This document shows, piece after piece, positions 36,198-46,745 of a DNA stretch of 64,000 nucleotides. How positions within the stretch are numbered: position 1 is the stretch's first letter; each line of letters begins with the position of its first letter. Under the pieces are notes generated by a model. The model had not been told where the DNA came from and did not search any database. It worked only from the letters and a program-made list of their open reading frames with translations. The stretch lies in contig CM043964.1 in assembly GCA_014529385.2 (NCBI GenBank), positions 137,277,029 through 137,341,028 on the forward strand, read 5' to 3'. A program made the translations under genes and the position numbers. The DNA is from Adiantum capillus-veneris (taxonomy: Eukaryota; Streptophyta; Polypodiopsida; Polypodiales; Pteridaceae).

Positions 36198-39088
36198 TGT
36201 GAGGTCCCCACCCCGTCATCTCAAACGACGGTTCTGATGGTAAACCTGGTGGCCACTAGATCTATAGCGGAAGCAAACAAAATGGTTTAAGGGATCAACT
36301 AGCGGACGAGCTCTCATCACCAACTGAATTGAGTCGAGCCTACTAGCAACGAGATCTAGTTCCACCCCGCAGGGGAAAGTGTGTCTAACCAATTATCGGT
36401 CCTAAGACTCACCTTCCACAAGGAGAGAAGTCTCGAGTGCCTTTTTCTCCATTGCTTTCAGAGGCACATACACTTGGGACTTCACTTCTTTTGGTGCAAT
36501 GAGCAATTCTAACGTCATTTACCGTACTATGGGGACAGAGAGTTCCCGACCAATCGGGACCACCATTCTCATAGGCATTGGCAACCCGAGCCAAGCCCCC
36601 ACTTTCCACCCTCATACTCACACTTTGTCTTGTGTGTCCTAATTACTAACACATTTGTTGTTCAACATATATATTCATTGATTAATTACGATTCACAGGT
36701 TGTGTTAAGATAGCCCTTCAAACAAATTTTTAAAGCGGCACCAAAACAATCTTTCTAGTAAAAATTCACTCAATAGCTCATTTCATTTAAACTTCCAATG
36801 TCCTAGAGGCACGAAATCCCCCAGCGAGTGTTAACTCCACCCGTTGTCACCTAGTTTCCCATACAACTAGATTTCTCCACCGCATAAAAAGCACCATATG
36901 GACATCCCACTGCAAAGAACGCAAGTCGTGGGTATCCACCGCAAAGAACTCAAAACGTGGATCAAAGCCCTAAGCTACGTAATCCTAGCTACTTGCAAGA
37001 ACCTCGCGAGCTGTCCCATGTGATCAAGAGGGGGATTATGACTAAATCAACATTGGAATTAAAAATGAACAGGCCGAGTTAATTTTCCCTAGCAAATAGT
37101 CTTTCCTACTTCAGACTGTTTATTCCAAAAACATTCTTTTCTACTTGAATTTAAATATACTAATTAAAATGCAGTGGTCTCCGTTGGATTACCAACATGT
37201 TTGGGGTAATGATATTTTCCTATCTTACTGAAATGCAATGTTATTAAACTATACTTGAATTAAAATTTAGGTCTACCTCGATAAGTTCCTCCTCATTGCT
37301 TCATGAGATGACGGGTACTTGCTCCACCGTGGAAGCCTTCCCCTTTCCATTGGTGTTGCTCGTCGCGGCCTCATGGTCGTGAGATCCACCAAAACGGATC
37401 CTCTTTGGGGCCATTTTTACTCACTACTTAAGAAGATTATTTCGAAAAAGAGACTAGAGTATGCTATACCATGACAATCCGCAGTTGGTCAGATAACAAC
37501 ATGATTAACTTTAACAAGCATTGCTTCTTATACGGAAGAAACAAAATCATTTCAGAGGTATGATAATTACTCCTCTATCATAATCTATCTTGGAAAAAAA
37601 TTAGATTAACACTAGTTGATCTAAGTTTTTTATTACATTGACAGCATCTTCACATGATCTTATGAGAATTGGCCTTAAAATTAGATGTTTAGCTAGGCAA
37701 TTGGAGAATTCAGTTTCCTGTGATTACTTGCTTAATTAGAGTAATTGAATGATGAATTTGCTATACTAATTGCTTCTCTAAGATGAACAAAAAAGTACAA
37801 AATTAACTTGTGCACATGCGTAAGAATTTCTTTTTCTATAATGACAATAATTTAAGAGGGTGATTAATTTCTCTAATTTACACATTAATCTCTTGTAATT
37901 AGAGTTTAATCTTTGTTAATTAAATTCATTCCTAATGCAATGACAGATTGAAGTCGTTCAAATTGCTACTTTGCTAGAGATTAACTTATTTCCATCATTT
38001 ATGCATTGATCTAATTAGCCAGCAATTTACGATTATTAAGCATGGATTAATTGATGATTAAGGAAGTTGATTTGATGTATAATTAACTAATTGGATTAAG
38101 ATAGTGAAATAGATTAATCACATATGTGATTTAGAGAGTTTACTACTAGACATAGTAGTTAGATTTTGCATAGAATTAGCGGGAGATAAGGAATTCATAG
38201 AGAAATCGAGATGAAAACATAAAATTGACTTTGGATTACCGTAAATTGAGCTAGTTAGGCCAGAAGTGCTGATCCGATGAAGCCTAATTGACGAGAGATT
38301 GGCCTTCTCTTAATCCGCTTCTAGAGATTGTGTATGCCGTCAACACCTCACCCAAGGTGTGTGTGTGAGGGAGTGTGTGTGTGTGTGTATTGAGTATATG
38401 TGTATGCCTGTGTGTGTGTGAGCAGGTCCTTATATAGTGCTTAGTCTCATGCAAATCGAAATCTGTTGCTAAATGTATCTGAGTGAGCACTTGGTCTTGC
38501 ATAGGCAGCTTGGGTGCATGGCTTGCAAAGTGTCCAGTTAGCTTCTCTAACTGCCTCTCACACTCTCTCTCATGCTTGGTAAGTCTCCCACGAGCTCCTA
38601 CATGAGTGGGGGCGCCCTCTAGCTGCTAAAGCAAGCCTCCAGTGGCCTAGAGCCTTTGCACACACCAGCCCCCGAGTGCCAGTGCCCCCGCTAGCCTTAA
38701 AAAAAAATTATTTTTAACCTTAGACGGTCGTTTGAGCTTGGATTTTAATTCTGAAACTTGCTGTCCTAAGACGGAACTAAGGTGCATCATCCTGAGTACC
38801 TGCCATATTTAGCAGCTCTCGATGTCCGAAAATACGTTTTTTTAAAACTTCTAGGTATGGGTGCAGTTTCTCGAGCCGGTCAAAACTAGACGGGTCGGGT
38901 GACCAAAAACTTACTATTTTAGGAAAATTTTTACAATAATTGTTTTTATTCATTTTTGAAATCTCTATAACATTCTAAACATCTTGGCACCGACAGATTT
39001 AGAAAAACTACCAAAAATAGTAACTTTTTGCAGTATGATTATTTTGTAGTGCAGGGGTGCTCTTTAGCTCGAGGTCAGAGATCTTACA
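36198..39088 (-). repeat. 5' LTR of the chromovirus
   Basis: 2,891 bp. Minus strand start TGTAAGATCTCTGACC (39088) and end GGGGACCTCACA (36198). Uninterrupted counterpart of the 3' LTR. Confidence 0.95.
38430..38437 (-). promoter_or_regulatory. LTR TATA box (5' LTR copy)
   Basis: Minus strand CTATATAA followed by GGACCTGCTCACAC; transcription would start about 30 bases downstream and run into the element. Conserved in both LTRs. Confidence 0.6.
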
Positions 39089-39093
39089 ATTTA

Positions 39094-39486
39094 GGTGAAT
39101 TCTCGGTAAAAAACGACTAGGTGAAAAATCCACTGCTTTTAATAATCATGATTTTGGCACTTGACCTAAAGTGGGATTTGAGACCATAAGCATGTGTGCT
39201 TAGGTCTTATAAACATGTCCTAGAAGTTTCATTATGTTTAGATGTCATTTGATGCTGTAACAGATGTGATTTTGTTTGCCGATGAGCGATTGGCTTTTGG
39301 TGATTTCAGTCACTTGAGTGTAGCTTGAGTTAGATGCGAGTTGTTTGTTGTTTTCCAAGATATTGACAACCTCTTGTAGCCTCTATGCACTAGTCGAGTC
39401 AGCTTCGTCCCATATATTGACAATTTAATCGTGGTTCTTGCTAAATCTGCAATAAGATAGGAGTGACATTAGACACCCATCCCACA
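39094..39486 (+). repeat. Downstream part of the outer element's 5' LTR
   Basis: Ends CCCACA at 39486, two bases before the PBS. Continues 26062-26567 across the nested chromovirus. Confidence 0.7.
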
Positions 39487-39488
39487 TT

Positions 39489-39506
39489 TGGCGCCGCTGT
39501 CGGCAA
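39489..39506 (+). other. Primer-binding site, Asp-tRNA type
   Basis: TGGCGCCGCTGTCGGCAA, close to the TGGCGCCGTTGCCGGG typical of plant gypsy elements primed by tRNA-Asp. Confidence 0.85.
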
Positions 39507-40215
39507 TCGAAGAGACTTAAACTAGGGAAAAACACAAGCGTCTTATGAAGTTATCCTTTTAACTTCCTCTAGGATCTCCTAGAGTAAAAATTTCTTTTTA
39601 GAAATCACATAGCTTAAGATGGTCGTCTTTTGCTGTGTAGAGGTAGCTTGGAAGTAATCGTACTTATTGAGTGCCTTTAGGATTGTAGGATTGTAGAACT
39701 AGATTAGGATTTTGAGAATGATTGATAGACGGGACAAGTCTTAAGATCAATGCTCAAAAAACCATTAAAAAACAAGAAAACGAATGTTTGTGGACACTTT
39801 TCACAACCCCATTGAATGAGAACCTAGGAGAAGGGTAAGTAGGATCTGAGGTGGATTTCAAAACATTGTTCTCTCCAAAAAAATCATTGTGAGTTTTTAT
39901 TTGAAGTTGCTGAATTTTATGTCTACGGCTAGAATTAGCACGAAAAGACTCCAAACCACTCAATCCGACTGGAGAGTATGCTTAAAAGTTGTATGAACCA
40001 GTGGGTAAGCTCAAGGACACATTGAGATAAAAATTTCAAGAGTTTACAAAAAGTCAGATTATTTACTTTTTCTTGACATTTTAGGCTAAATGAAGTTTTG
40101 ACTTGATTCATAGGCTTAAATAACTCATAAAAAGATTGTCCATTGAAAAAGTGCAAAAAAATCTTCATTTTGGGCATAAAGTAAATAATCACGATTATTT
40201 ACTTCAGCTCAAAAT

Positions 40216-40436
40216 TGTTACCATATACATGTGGTAGTGATGTATGTGAACACACTAGGACCGCCGGGGCATTTTTTCCCTGTTTAGGAGGTCTTTTCCC
40301 TCTGTATATACTCCCATCACTCTAGGGCTATCCATCTTTCCATTGCACACTAAGTAACACACTCTCTATTGTGTGCCTTGAGCTTCATTCGTCTTCTCTA
40401 AGCTGTGTTCGTTTCTCTGCAACCCTAATTCCAACA
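40216..40436 (+). repeat. 5' LTR of the copia element
   Basis: TGTTACCATATACATG...CCAACA, 221 bp; TATATA at 40305-40310 is the likely promoter core, and the transcript would start in the following pyrimidine-rich part. Confidence 0.95.
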
Positions 40437-40438
40437 AT

Positions 40439-40450
40439 TGGTATCAGAGC
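40439..40450 (+). other. Primer-binding site, initiator-Met tRNA
   Basis: Perfect TGGTATCAGAGC two bases after the LTR. Confidence 0.95.
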
Positions 40451-40608
40451 AGGTTATGTCCTCCCAAGCTTAGTTGCCAGCTGCTCCAGCACACGCCTGC
40501 TCACTTTCTTCGATTACAATGAGGTTTGGAGAGCGTTCGCAGGTCTGCACATGCAATTTTGTCATTTTGTGCAAAATTTTTCTCAGTGCCATTTTTTGCA
40601 TAATAGGC

Positions 40609-41043
40609 GCCTTAGAGTCTTCTACGGTTTGTGCTATATAGCACGTGTTTTTCCCGCTCCATTTCTCCTATCTTTGGGTAGTTTTCACATCAGGTGTAGT
40701 ATTTACCATGGCTGACAACAACACAGATGTCTTCAAGATGTTTGCGGCTGAGGACAAAGTTGGATGGGGACAATTACCCTACGTGGGCTTACATGATGCA
40801 ACATATTCTTGTGTCAAAGGGCGTCTGCCTTAGAGTCTTCTATGGTTTGTGCTATATAGCACGTGTTTTTCCCGCTCCATTTCTCCTATCTTTGGGTAGT
40901 TTTCACATCAGGTGCAGTATTTATCATGGCTGACAACAACACAGATGTCTTCAAGATGTTTGCGACTGAGGACAGGTTGGATGGGGACAATTACCCTATG
41001 TGGGCTTACATGATGCAACATGTTCTTGTGTCAAAGGGCGTCT
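40609..41043 (+). repeat. 217/218-bp tandem duplication over the gag start
   Basis: Units 40609-40826 and 40827-41043 both begin GCCTTAGAGTCTTCTA and end CAAAGGGCGTCT. Each holds the leader end and the first 40 codons of gag. The first unit has one extra base in GACAAAGTTGG (GACAGGTTGG in the second), which shifts its frame. It also joins straight into the repeated leader, so only the second unit continues into gag. Confidence 0.95.
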
Positions 41044-41577
41044 GGAATATTGTGCACGACATTGATGTACTCGTGGTTCTAAGGATACAGGCGATGTTGA
41101 GGATGTTGTAGGTCTTGCTGCAAGGATTGTTGCTATTAGGGTTGTTTTGCCTACGGTAGGACAAGCTCGTTGGGATGTAAAGGATGCAGAGGCTCATGGA
41201 TTGATTGCGTTGTCTGTGAAGCGCACCATTGTTCCTCACAACCCTTTAGCAAAATCTGCAAAACAGGCTTGGGATATTCTAGCAGGTCTTTATGCAAGCC
41301 GCAATGAGGCTAAAATTTCTTTGCTGCATAAAGAGCTGGAGTCAAGGATATGGACACTTTCCTTGCTAGTGTCAAGGATATCAATGAGCAACTTATTTCT
41401 GCAAGTGAAGTCATTTTAGACAGTTCCCTTGTGCAGACTGTTCTTGATGCCTTACTAGATTCTTACCAGACTTTTGCTAGTACTTGGAGACTTATGACCC
41501 AAGGAAATCTTGAAGTTGTCAAGTTTGATGCATTATGCACATTGCTGTTGCAAGAGTCACTTTCTAGAAAAAAATAA
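40708..41577 (+). pseudogene. Copia gag
   Basis: Starts at ATG 40708 in the first duplicated unit and again at 40926 in the second (MADNNTDVFKMFA; then YPMWAYMMQHVLVSKGVW), a copia gag N-terminus. A frameshift near 41072 moves to the frame with AHGLIALSVKRTIVPH and a second near 41345 to DINEQLISASEVILDS; it ends with a stop at 41575-41577. Gag forms the particle. At least two frameshifts besides the duplication; the second ATG is the likelier real start. Confidence 0.9.
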
Positions 41578-41653
41578 GACTAGGCAGCGTTCAGTTGAGC
41601 AGGCTTTTATTGCTTCTTAGAGAAAAGGTGGTAACACAATACAACCACTTCTT

Positions 41654-42241
41654 ATGGTTCTGCTGGGAGTGGAAAAAATTCTGTTCCTAACGCTTCTGTT
41701 GGCAGCAATTTGTTTGGAAATTCTGGTGATAAGGGGAAAAAAAATGGGTTGCCATTATTATAAAGCTAATGATCACTTGATCAAGTTGTGTCCTAAGTTG
41801 AAGGCCAAAGAGGCTAAGAAGAAAGAGGGTGGTTCCACTGCAAATGCTGGTTCCACTACAAATGGAGCCATTGTTGAGTCTTCTGTGAAAGGAGTCTGTA
41901 TTGCTAATGTTGATGCAAAATGGGCCTTTAGCGCAGAGTGCACTTACAATCCTATTGTCCATGATGCATGCTTTTCAGTTGCTGCAGATTCACATGTGTG
42001 GTATTTTGACAGTGGTGCTACAAATCACATCACCTCAAATCGTGAATTGTTCACCTCTCTCAAGTCTGTCCCTCATGGGAATTCAGTCACTTGTGCCAAC
42101 AATGCCTATTATCCGTTGCAGGGAGTTGGAAAGATTGTGCTTACTGCTGCAAATGGTAGTTCCTTCACACTTGTTGATGCACTTTATGTACCTGGGATGA
42201 AGAAGAATCTCTTGTCTCTATCTGCACTTGCTAAACTTTGA
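41654..42241 (+). pseudogene. Copia zinc knuckle and protease
   Basis: Knuckle CHYYKANDHLIKLC at about 41750 is missing its second Cys (Tyr instead). A Lys-rich linker and Ala/Ser repeats follow, then the protease with WYFDSGATNHITSNRELF at about 42000 (catalytic Asp at 42008-42010) and LVDALYVPGMKKNLLSLSAL near the end. The protease block is intact to a TGA at 42239; the family would read on into integrase. Confidence 0.92.
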
Positions 42242-43048
42242 CTTGTAGTCAAATTTGTGGATGACAGATGTACAATTCATGATCTCAATTTTGATGATGG
42301 AATTGTTGCATCTGGCCTTTTGTGCCGTGGGCTGTATATGCTCACTTTGTATGACAAGTGTGGACAAAATTTTGCAAATACGGTTGCAGATTCAAGGGCT
42401 ATTTCAGATGCAAAACTTTGACATGCACGTTTTGGTCATCTGAATTTTGCCAGTTTGCTGCATTTGTAGAAATCTGAAATGGTTGCTTCTTTGCCGCCTC
42501 TTGAAGCACCTGCCAAACATGTTTGTGAAGGCTGTATTTTGGGTAAGATGCAATGTTCTAAGTTTCCAAAGGATGGTTCACTTCGGGCCACATGCAGATT
42601 GCAGCTTGTGCATAGTGATGTTTGTGGGCCCATGCAAACTCCGTCCTTGGGCAATTACCTTTACTTTGTGACTTTCATTGATGATTACTCCAAGCATGCA
42701 TGGGTATTTTTGCTTAAAGCGAAGTCCAAAGTTTTTATGTGCTTCAAACAATTTCTGGCTATGGCTGAAAATGTCTCGAAATGTACTATGGGCACCCTCC
42801 GTTCTGATCGAGGGAAGGAGTATATGTCTCATGAATTCAATGCATTTCTGGCTAGTCGTGGAATAAAACACCAATGTACTGTGCCTTATACACCTCAGCA
42901 AAATGGTGTTGCTGAGAGGAAAAATAGGCCACTTACAAAAATGGCACGATGTATGGTCAAAATTCAAGCTTTGCCGCATTCTTTTTGGCTTGAGGCCATC
43001 ATGTGTGCCACTTATGTACTAAACAGGTGTCCTACAAAAGCTTTGTAG
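42242..43048 (+). pseudogene. Copia integrase
   Basis: Zinc-binding part: HARFGHLNFASLLHL (about 42423), a TAG, then CEGCILGKM (about 42524), i.e. H-x4-H and CX2C. Catalytic core: first Asp in LVHSDVCGPM (about 42612), second in TLRSDRGKEYMS (about 42802), Glu in NGVAERKNR (about 42910), the full D,D-35-E set. It ends at TAG 43046-43048; continuation in the same lineage is visible to about 43260. It integrates cDNA. Two stops make it non-functional. Confidence 0.93.
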
Positions 43049-43264
43049 TGTATTACTCCATATGAAGCATGGCATGATAGAAAGTCCCATTTTGAGCACA
43101 TGCATGTTTTTTGTTGTTTGACATATGCTTTGGTGCCACAAACATAGCGCAAAAAATTGGATGATAAGGCTGTCAAATGTATTTTTGTTGGTTATAGTGC
43201 TGAAAGCAAAGGTTACAAGTTATATCATCCGTAAACAAAACGTATTCTAGTTTCACAGGATGTA

Positions 43265-44586
43265 GTGTTTATGGAGGATTCTATTCAGCCCTTGCTGTCA
43301 TGTTCTAGAGACAGTAATGTAAGCTCACAGGACATTTATGACACTTTGTTGCCTCTTTTCAGTGGTGGAAATATGAATGTAAGTTCCAATGAGGCAAATG
43401 TACAGCCTATGGGGGTTCCTGAAAATGTTACAGATCAGCCTATTACTGATGCAGATGTACATGATGTACTTTATGAGGAAAGGGCTGAAAATGAGCAGGC
43501 TAGAGGTATGCCAAAATGGCTGGTGCACACTTTGCATGATAATAAATTGGATGCACCTTTGTCTAGTTGTACTTGTTCAGGCTCTCGCCATGCATCTTAT
43601 GCATCAGATTGTTATGCTTTGGCTGTGTCTAGCCTACATGATGTTGAGGAGCCTCTGTCTTTTGAAGAAGCACAGAATTCCAAAAATTGAATAGTTGCCA
43701 TGCAATCAAAATATGATGCACTTATAGAAAATGACTCATGGACTTTATGTGATTTGCCTCCTGGCAAAAAGGCCATTGGTATGAAGTGGGTTTACAAGTT
43801 GAAATGCAAGCCGGATGGTGAGATCGATCGCCATAAGGCTCGACTTGTTGCAAAGGGTTATGCATAGCAAAAAGGCATAGATTATGGAGAAACTTTTGAT
43901 CCCACTTGTCGTATAACTACTGTGCGTTTTCTATGTGCATTGGCAGCTCATTTTGGTTGGGATGTACATCAATCAGACATTGTTACTGCTTTCTTGAATG
44001 GTGACATATTTGAGGAAGTTATGTAACACAGTCTCGCGGTTTTGTCATAAAAGGACAAGAGGACAAAGTGTGCAGATGTAAGAAGGCTTTGTATGAGTTG
44101 AAGCAATCTCCTCGTGCTTGGTATGAGAAAGCTGACACTCATTTGGTCAAACGAAGCTTTCATAACAGTCCAACAGAAAGCACATTGTATGTAAAGTGTG
44201 AGGGTGGTGTACTTCTCATTGTGGTTCTTTATGTCGATGATATGCTGATTACTGGACCAAATGAGAGACATATTGCTGAATTTAAGGCTGATTTGAATGC
44301 TACTTTCAAGATAAAATATTTGGGGCTGTTGCATCGTTACTTGGGTATACAGTTTAAACAGTGTGATGGTGGTATTGCCTTGTGTCAAAAAAGTTCCATA
44401 GAGATATTGCTATGTAAGTTTGGAATTGAGGATTGCAAAGCTATTGCCACTCCCATGGAAACATGTTTGAAGTTGAGTCTACATGATGCTGGCAATCTTG
44501 TTGATGTCACTCTTTATCAAACTGTTGTTGGCTGCCTCATTTATGTATGCAACAAGAGGCCACATATTCAGTTTGCAGTCTCGTAG
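43265..44586 (+). pseudogene. Copia reverse transcriptase
   Basis: The variable linker (43265-43690) is followed by RT starting DSWTLCDLPPGKKAIGMKWV (about 43735), KARLVAKGYA, QSDIVTAFLNGDIFEEVM, KALYELKQSPRAWYEK and the active site LYVDDMLITGPN at 44227-44262 (YVDD 44230-44241). In-frame stops at 43688 (TGA), 43865 (TAG), about 44023 (TAA) and 44584 (TAG), plus a frameshift near 44030. Active-site residues are kept. Confidence 0.94.
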
Positions 44587-44598
44587 GTCAGCAAATTT

Positions 44599-45186
44599 AT
44601 GCATAGCCCAGGGTCTAAGCATCGACAGGCTGTCAAGAGGATTTTCCGCTACCTTAGTGGCACTTTACATCTTGGCTTGTTTTATCCCGAGGGGGGATCA
44701 TTGCCACTAGACTTACATGCTTTTTCGGACTCAGATTGGGCTGGTTGTTTTGACACGCGAGTGTCCACAGAAGGTTTTTGTTTCATGCTTGGCAATTCAT
44801 GTATATCATGGTTGAGCAAGAAGCAACCTACTATGGTGACTTTGAGTTGTGAGGCTGAGTATAGGGCAGTCTTCACAGCTACGGTTGAGTGTGTATGGCT
44901 CAGACGCCTTATGGCTGATTTGGGAGTTGGACAGGACACTGCCAACACTATCTACACTGATAGTTGGAGCGCATTGGCAATTGCGAGAAACCCAATTTTT
45001 CATGCTCATACAAAGCACATTGAGGTGCATTAACACTATGTTAGGGAGAGGCTCTCAGCAGAAGAGATCAACTTGGCTTATGTACCAACACAGGACAATC
45101 TTGTAGATCTTTTCACAAAGGCATTGTCTCGTGAAAATCTTACAGCTTTCAACAAATCTTTGGGCTTACTCCCCTTTGTGGACTGA
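44599..45186 (+). pseudogene. Copia RNase H
   Basis: Follows RT in the same frame after a TAG. FSDSDWAGCFDTRVSTEGFC (about 44730), then LSCEAEYRAVFTATVEC (about 44840), TDSWSALAIARNP (about 44960) and HTKHIEVH (about 45010), the conserved D, E, D, H set. One TAA at 45031, then YVPTQDNLVDLFTKAL to TGA at 45184-45186, which is the expected end of pol. Confidence 0.93.
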
Positions 45187-45251
45187 TCATGTCCTCAGGG
45201 CATGGCACTTCCCTTTACTCATGTGCCAGCTCCCTTTGACTGCATCACTCC

Positions 45252-45259
45252 AGGGGGGA
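45252..45259 (+). other. Copia polypurine tract
   Basis: AGGGGGGA just before the 3' LTR start TGTTACC. Confidence 0.85.
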
Positions 45260-45261
45260 TT

Positions 45262-45488
45262 TGTTACCATATACATGTGGTAGTGATGTGTGTGAACACA
45301 CTAGGACTGCCGTGGCATTTTTTCCCTCTTTAGGAGGTTTTTCCCCCCGAGCATTGTATATACGTCCATTACTCTAGGGCTATCCATCTCTCCATTGCAC
45401 ACTAAGTAACACACTCTCTATTGTGTGCCTTGAGCTTCCTTCATCTTCTCCAAGCTGTGTGCATTTCTCTGCAATCCTAATTCCAACA
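45262..45488 (+). repeat. 3' LTR of the copia element
   Basis: 227 bp, same ends as the 5' LTR, with about six extra bases (CGAGCATT region) before the TATATA at 45357-45362. Confidence 0.95.
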
Positions 45489-46745
45489 AAAATTGACCAA
45501 GGTTGATACCAGTGACTCATTGCATGTGGACAAACAACTTTTGTAAAGGCACATAGTATTTGGATCACCAAACTGGCAAAAAATGGAAAAAAACTAAAGT
45601 TTGTACTGACTTTTGGGAACTTGAGTGTAAATTGGGGAAAAATTTGTTCAAACTCAATGAAATTTGACTCATAGGCTTATATTGATGTGATAGACATGTG
45701 TACATGCTCACTTGACCAAAAAGGTGCAAAAAGTTGCCAGAAGTAAATAATTATGATTATTTACATCAGCTCCATTTTTCAACATTTTTGACTAAGTTAG
45801 TATACCACTAGTTTTGCCATGTTGTAATAAGCCCACAAACCAAATTTGGTAAGATTTTGGATCATTGGATTGAAAATTGTGACCAAATTTGCAAAGTCAG
45901 TCTGCGGACAGAAAACTGATGACCATTTGACAAAAAATAGTCCAAACTTGATGAAACTAGGCTAGAGACCTTAAGTTGAAGTGCTTAATAGATTTTTGTC
46001 AAGATTGGGCAAAAACTTGCAAAAAATTAGCGTGAGTAAATAATCGTGATTATTAACATCTGCTTCAAATTTTAGTATTCTTGCACATTTGAGTATACCA
46101 CAAGGTCAAGCATATCAAGTAGACCACACAAACCAATTTTGGTGAAATTTAGATCACAAAAGTGAGATTTAAGCCTGATTCTTGAAATCAAAGTCTGCGG
46201 ACTCGAAACCATTGATAAACTTGAACAGATTTTGTCCAAACTTGTTGAAGAACCTTAACAGGTTGTATGTATACTTGGCAAACCAAGCCCAAAAGTGCAA
46301 AAAATTGACAAAAATAAATAATCGTAATTATTTACTACTGCTACAGAGATACCATTTTTGACTTTTGAACTTGTACAATGCTAGACCAGCATAATGCAAA
46401 GCCACCGAGCAATTTTGGGTTCAATTGGATCTAAATAGGTACATGTTCACTCAGTTTTTAGGTTGCAAATTAATCCTTTGATTTTTGCCAAAGGTGAGTC
46501 TGAAAATCTCAATTGCTGACTCCCATAGCTCGATTTGGAGTGATTTACATAGAACAATCACAATAGTTAGCAAAAAATATACAATCTTTGCGAAAGAATA
46601 ACTAACTTGATCAAAATTGATACAGGAATCAGGTTGTAGCCAAGGAATCGGCAGCTTGACAGAATTTGTTATCAAGTCAAGTGGAAGAAATTGACAACAA
46701 GTCAATCCAAAGGTAAGTACTCTATCCAGGGCTTCACAAGTCTTT

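Larger units (their letters stand above)
26568..39088 (-). mobile_element. 12.5-kb Ty3/gypsy chromovirus (Tekay/Del-like), complete with 5-bp target duplication
   Basis: A 12,521-bp element bounded by TG...CA ends and an identical 5-bp flank, ATTTA, at 26563-26567 and 39089-39093. Minus strand order: 5' LTR (39088-36198), decayed Met-type PBS, an unassigned reading frame, gag, PR, RT, RH, partly deleted IN with chromodomain, polypurine tract, 3' LTR. The long LTRs, iMet-type PBS and chromodomain fit the Tekay/Del chromoviruses. In the first 200 LTR bases I count 12 differences between the copies, 10 of them transitions, so the insertion is old. Its 3' LTR was later split by an insert at 29161-31163. 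Confidence 0.93.
40216..45488 (+). mobile_element. Ty1/copia element, complete, 5-bp target duplication
   Basis: 5,273 bp bounded by AAAAT at 40211-40215 and 45489-45493. LTRs of 221 and 227 bp, iMet PBS, gag, PR, IN, RT, RH in copia order, and a polypurine tract. The LTRs differ by roughly 15 substitutions plus an indel of about 6 bases. It interrupts the leader of the outer gypsy element between CTTCAGCTC and TTGACC. It cannot be autonomous: gag, IN and RT all carry stops or frameshifts. Confidence 0.96.
39507..46745 (+). other. Leader of the outer element with four phased palindromes (interrupted by copia)
   Basis: After removing the copia element this is about 2 kb of non-coding, T/A-rich leader. 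Palindromes lie at 40182-40201 (TAAATAATCACGATTATTTA), 45744-45763, 46037-46056 and 46315-46334. Their centres are 284 (copia and one AAAAT removed), 293 and 278 bases apart. Text around them also recurs, e.g. AAAAGTGCAAAAA before and TCAGCTC-like sequence after, so the leader is an old tandem array of about 285-bp units. Units are long since diverged. Confidence 0.75.

Noticed and set aside
26568-39088. The 2.5-2.9-kb direct repeats as a segmental duplication of host DNA
   Set aside because: They have TG...CA ends, a PBS and PPT inside, pol between them and a 5-bp target duplication, so they are LTRs.
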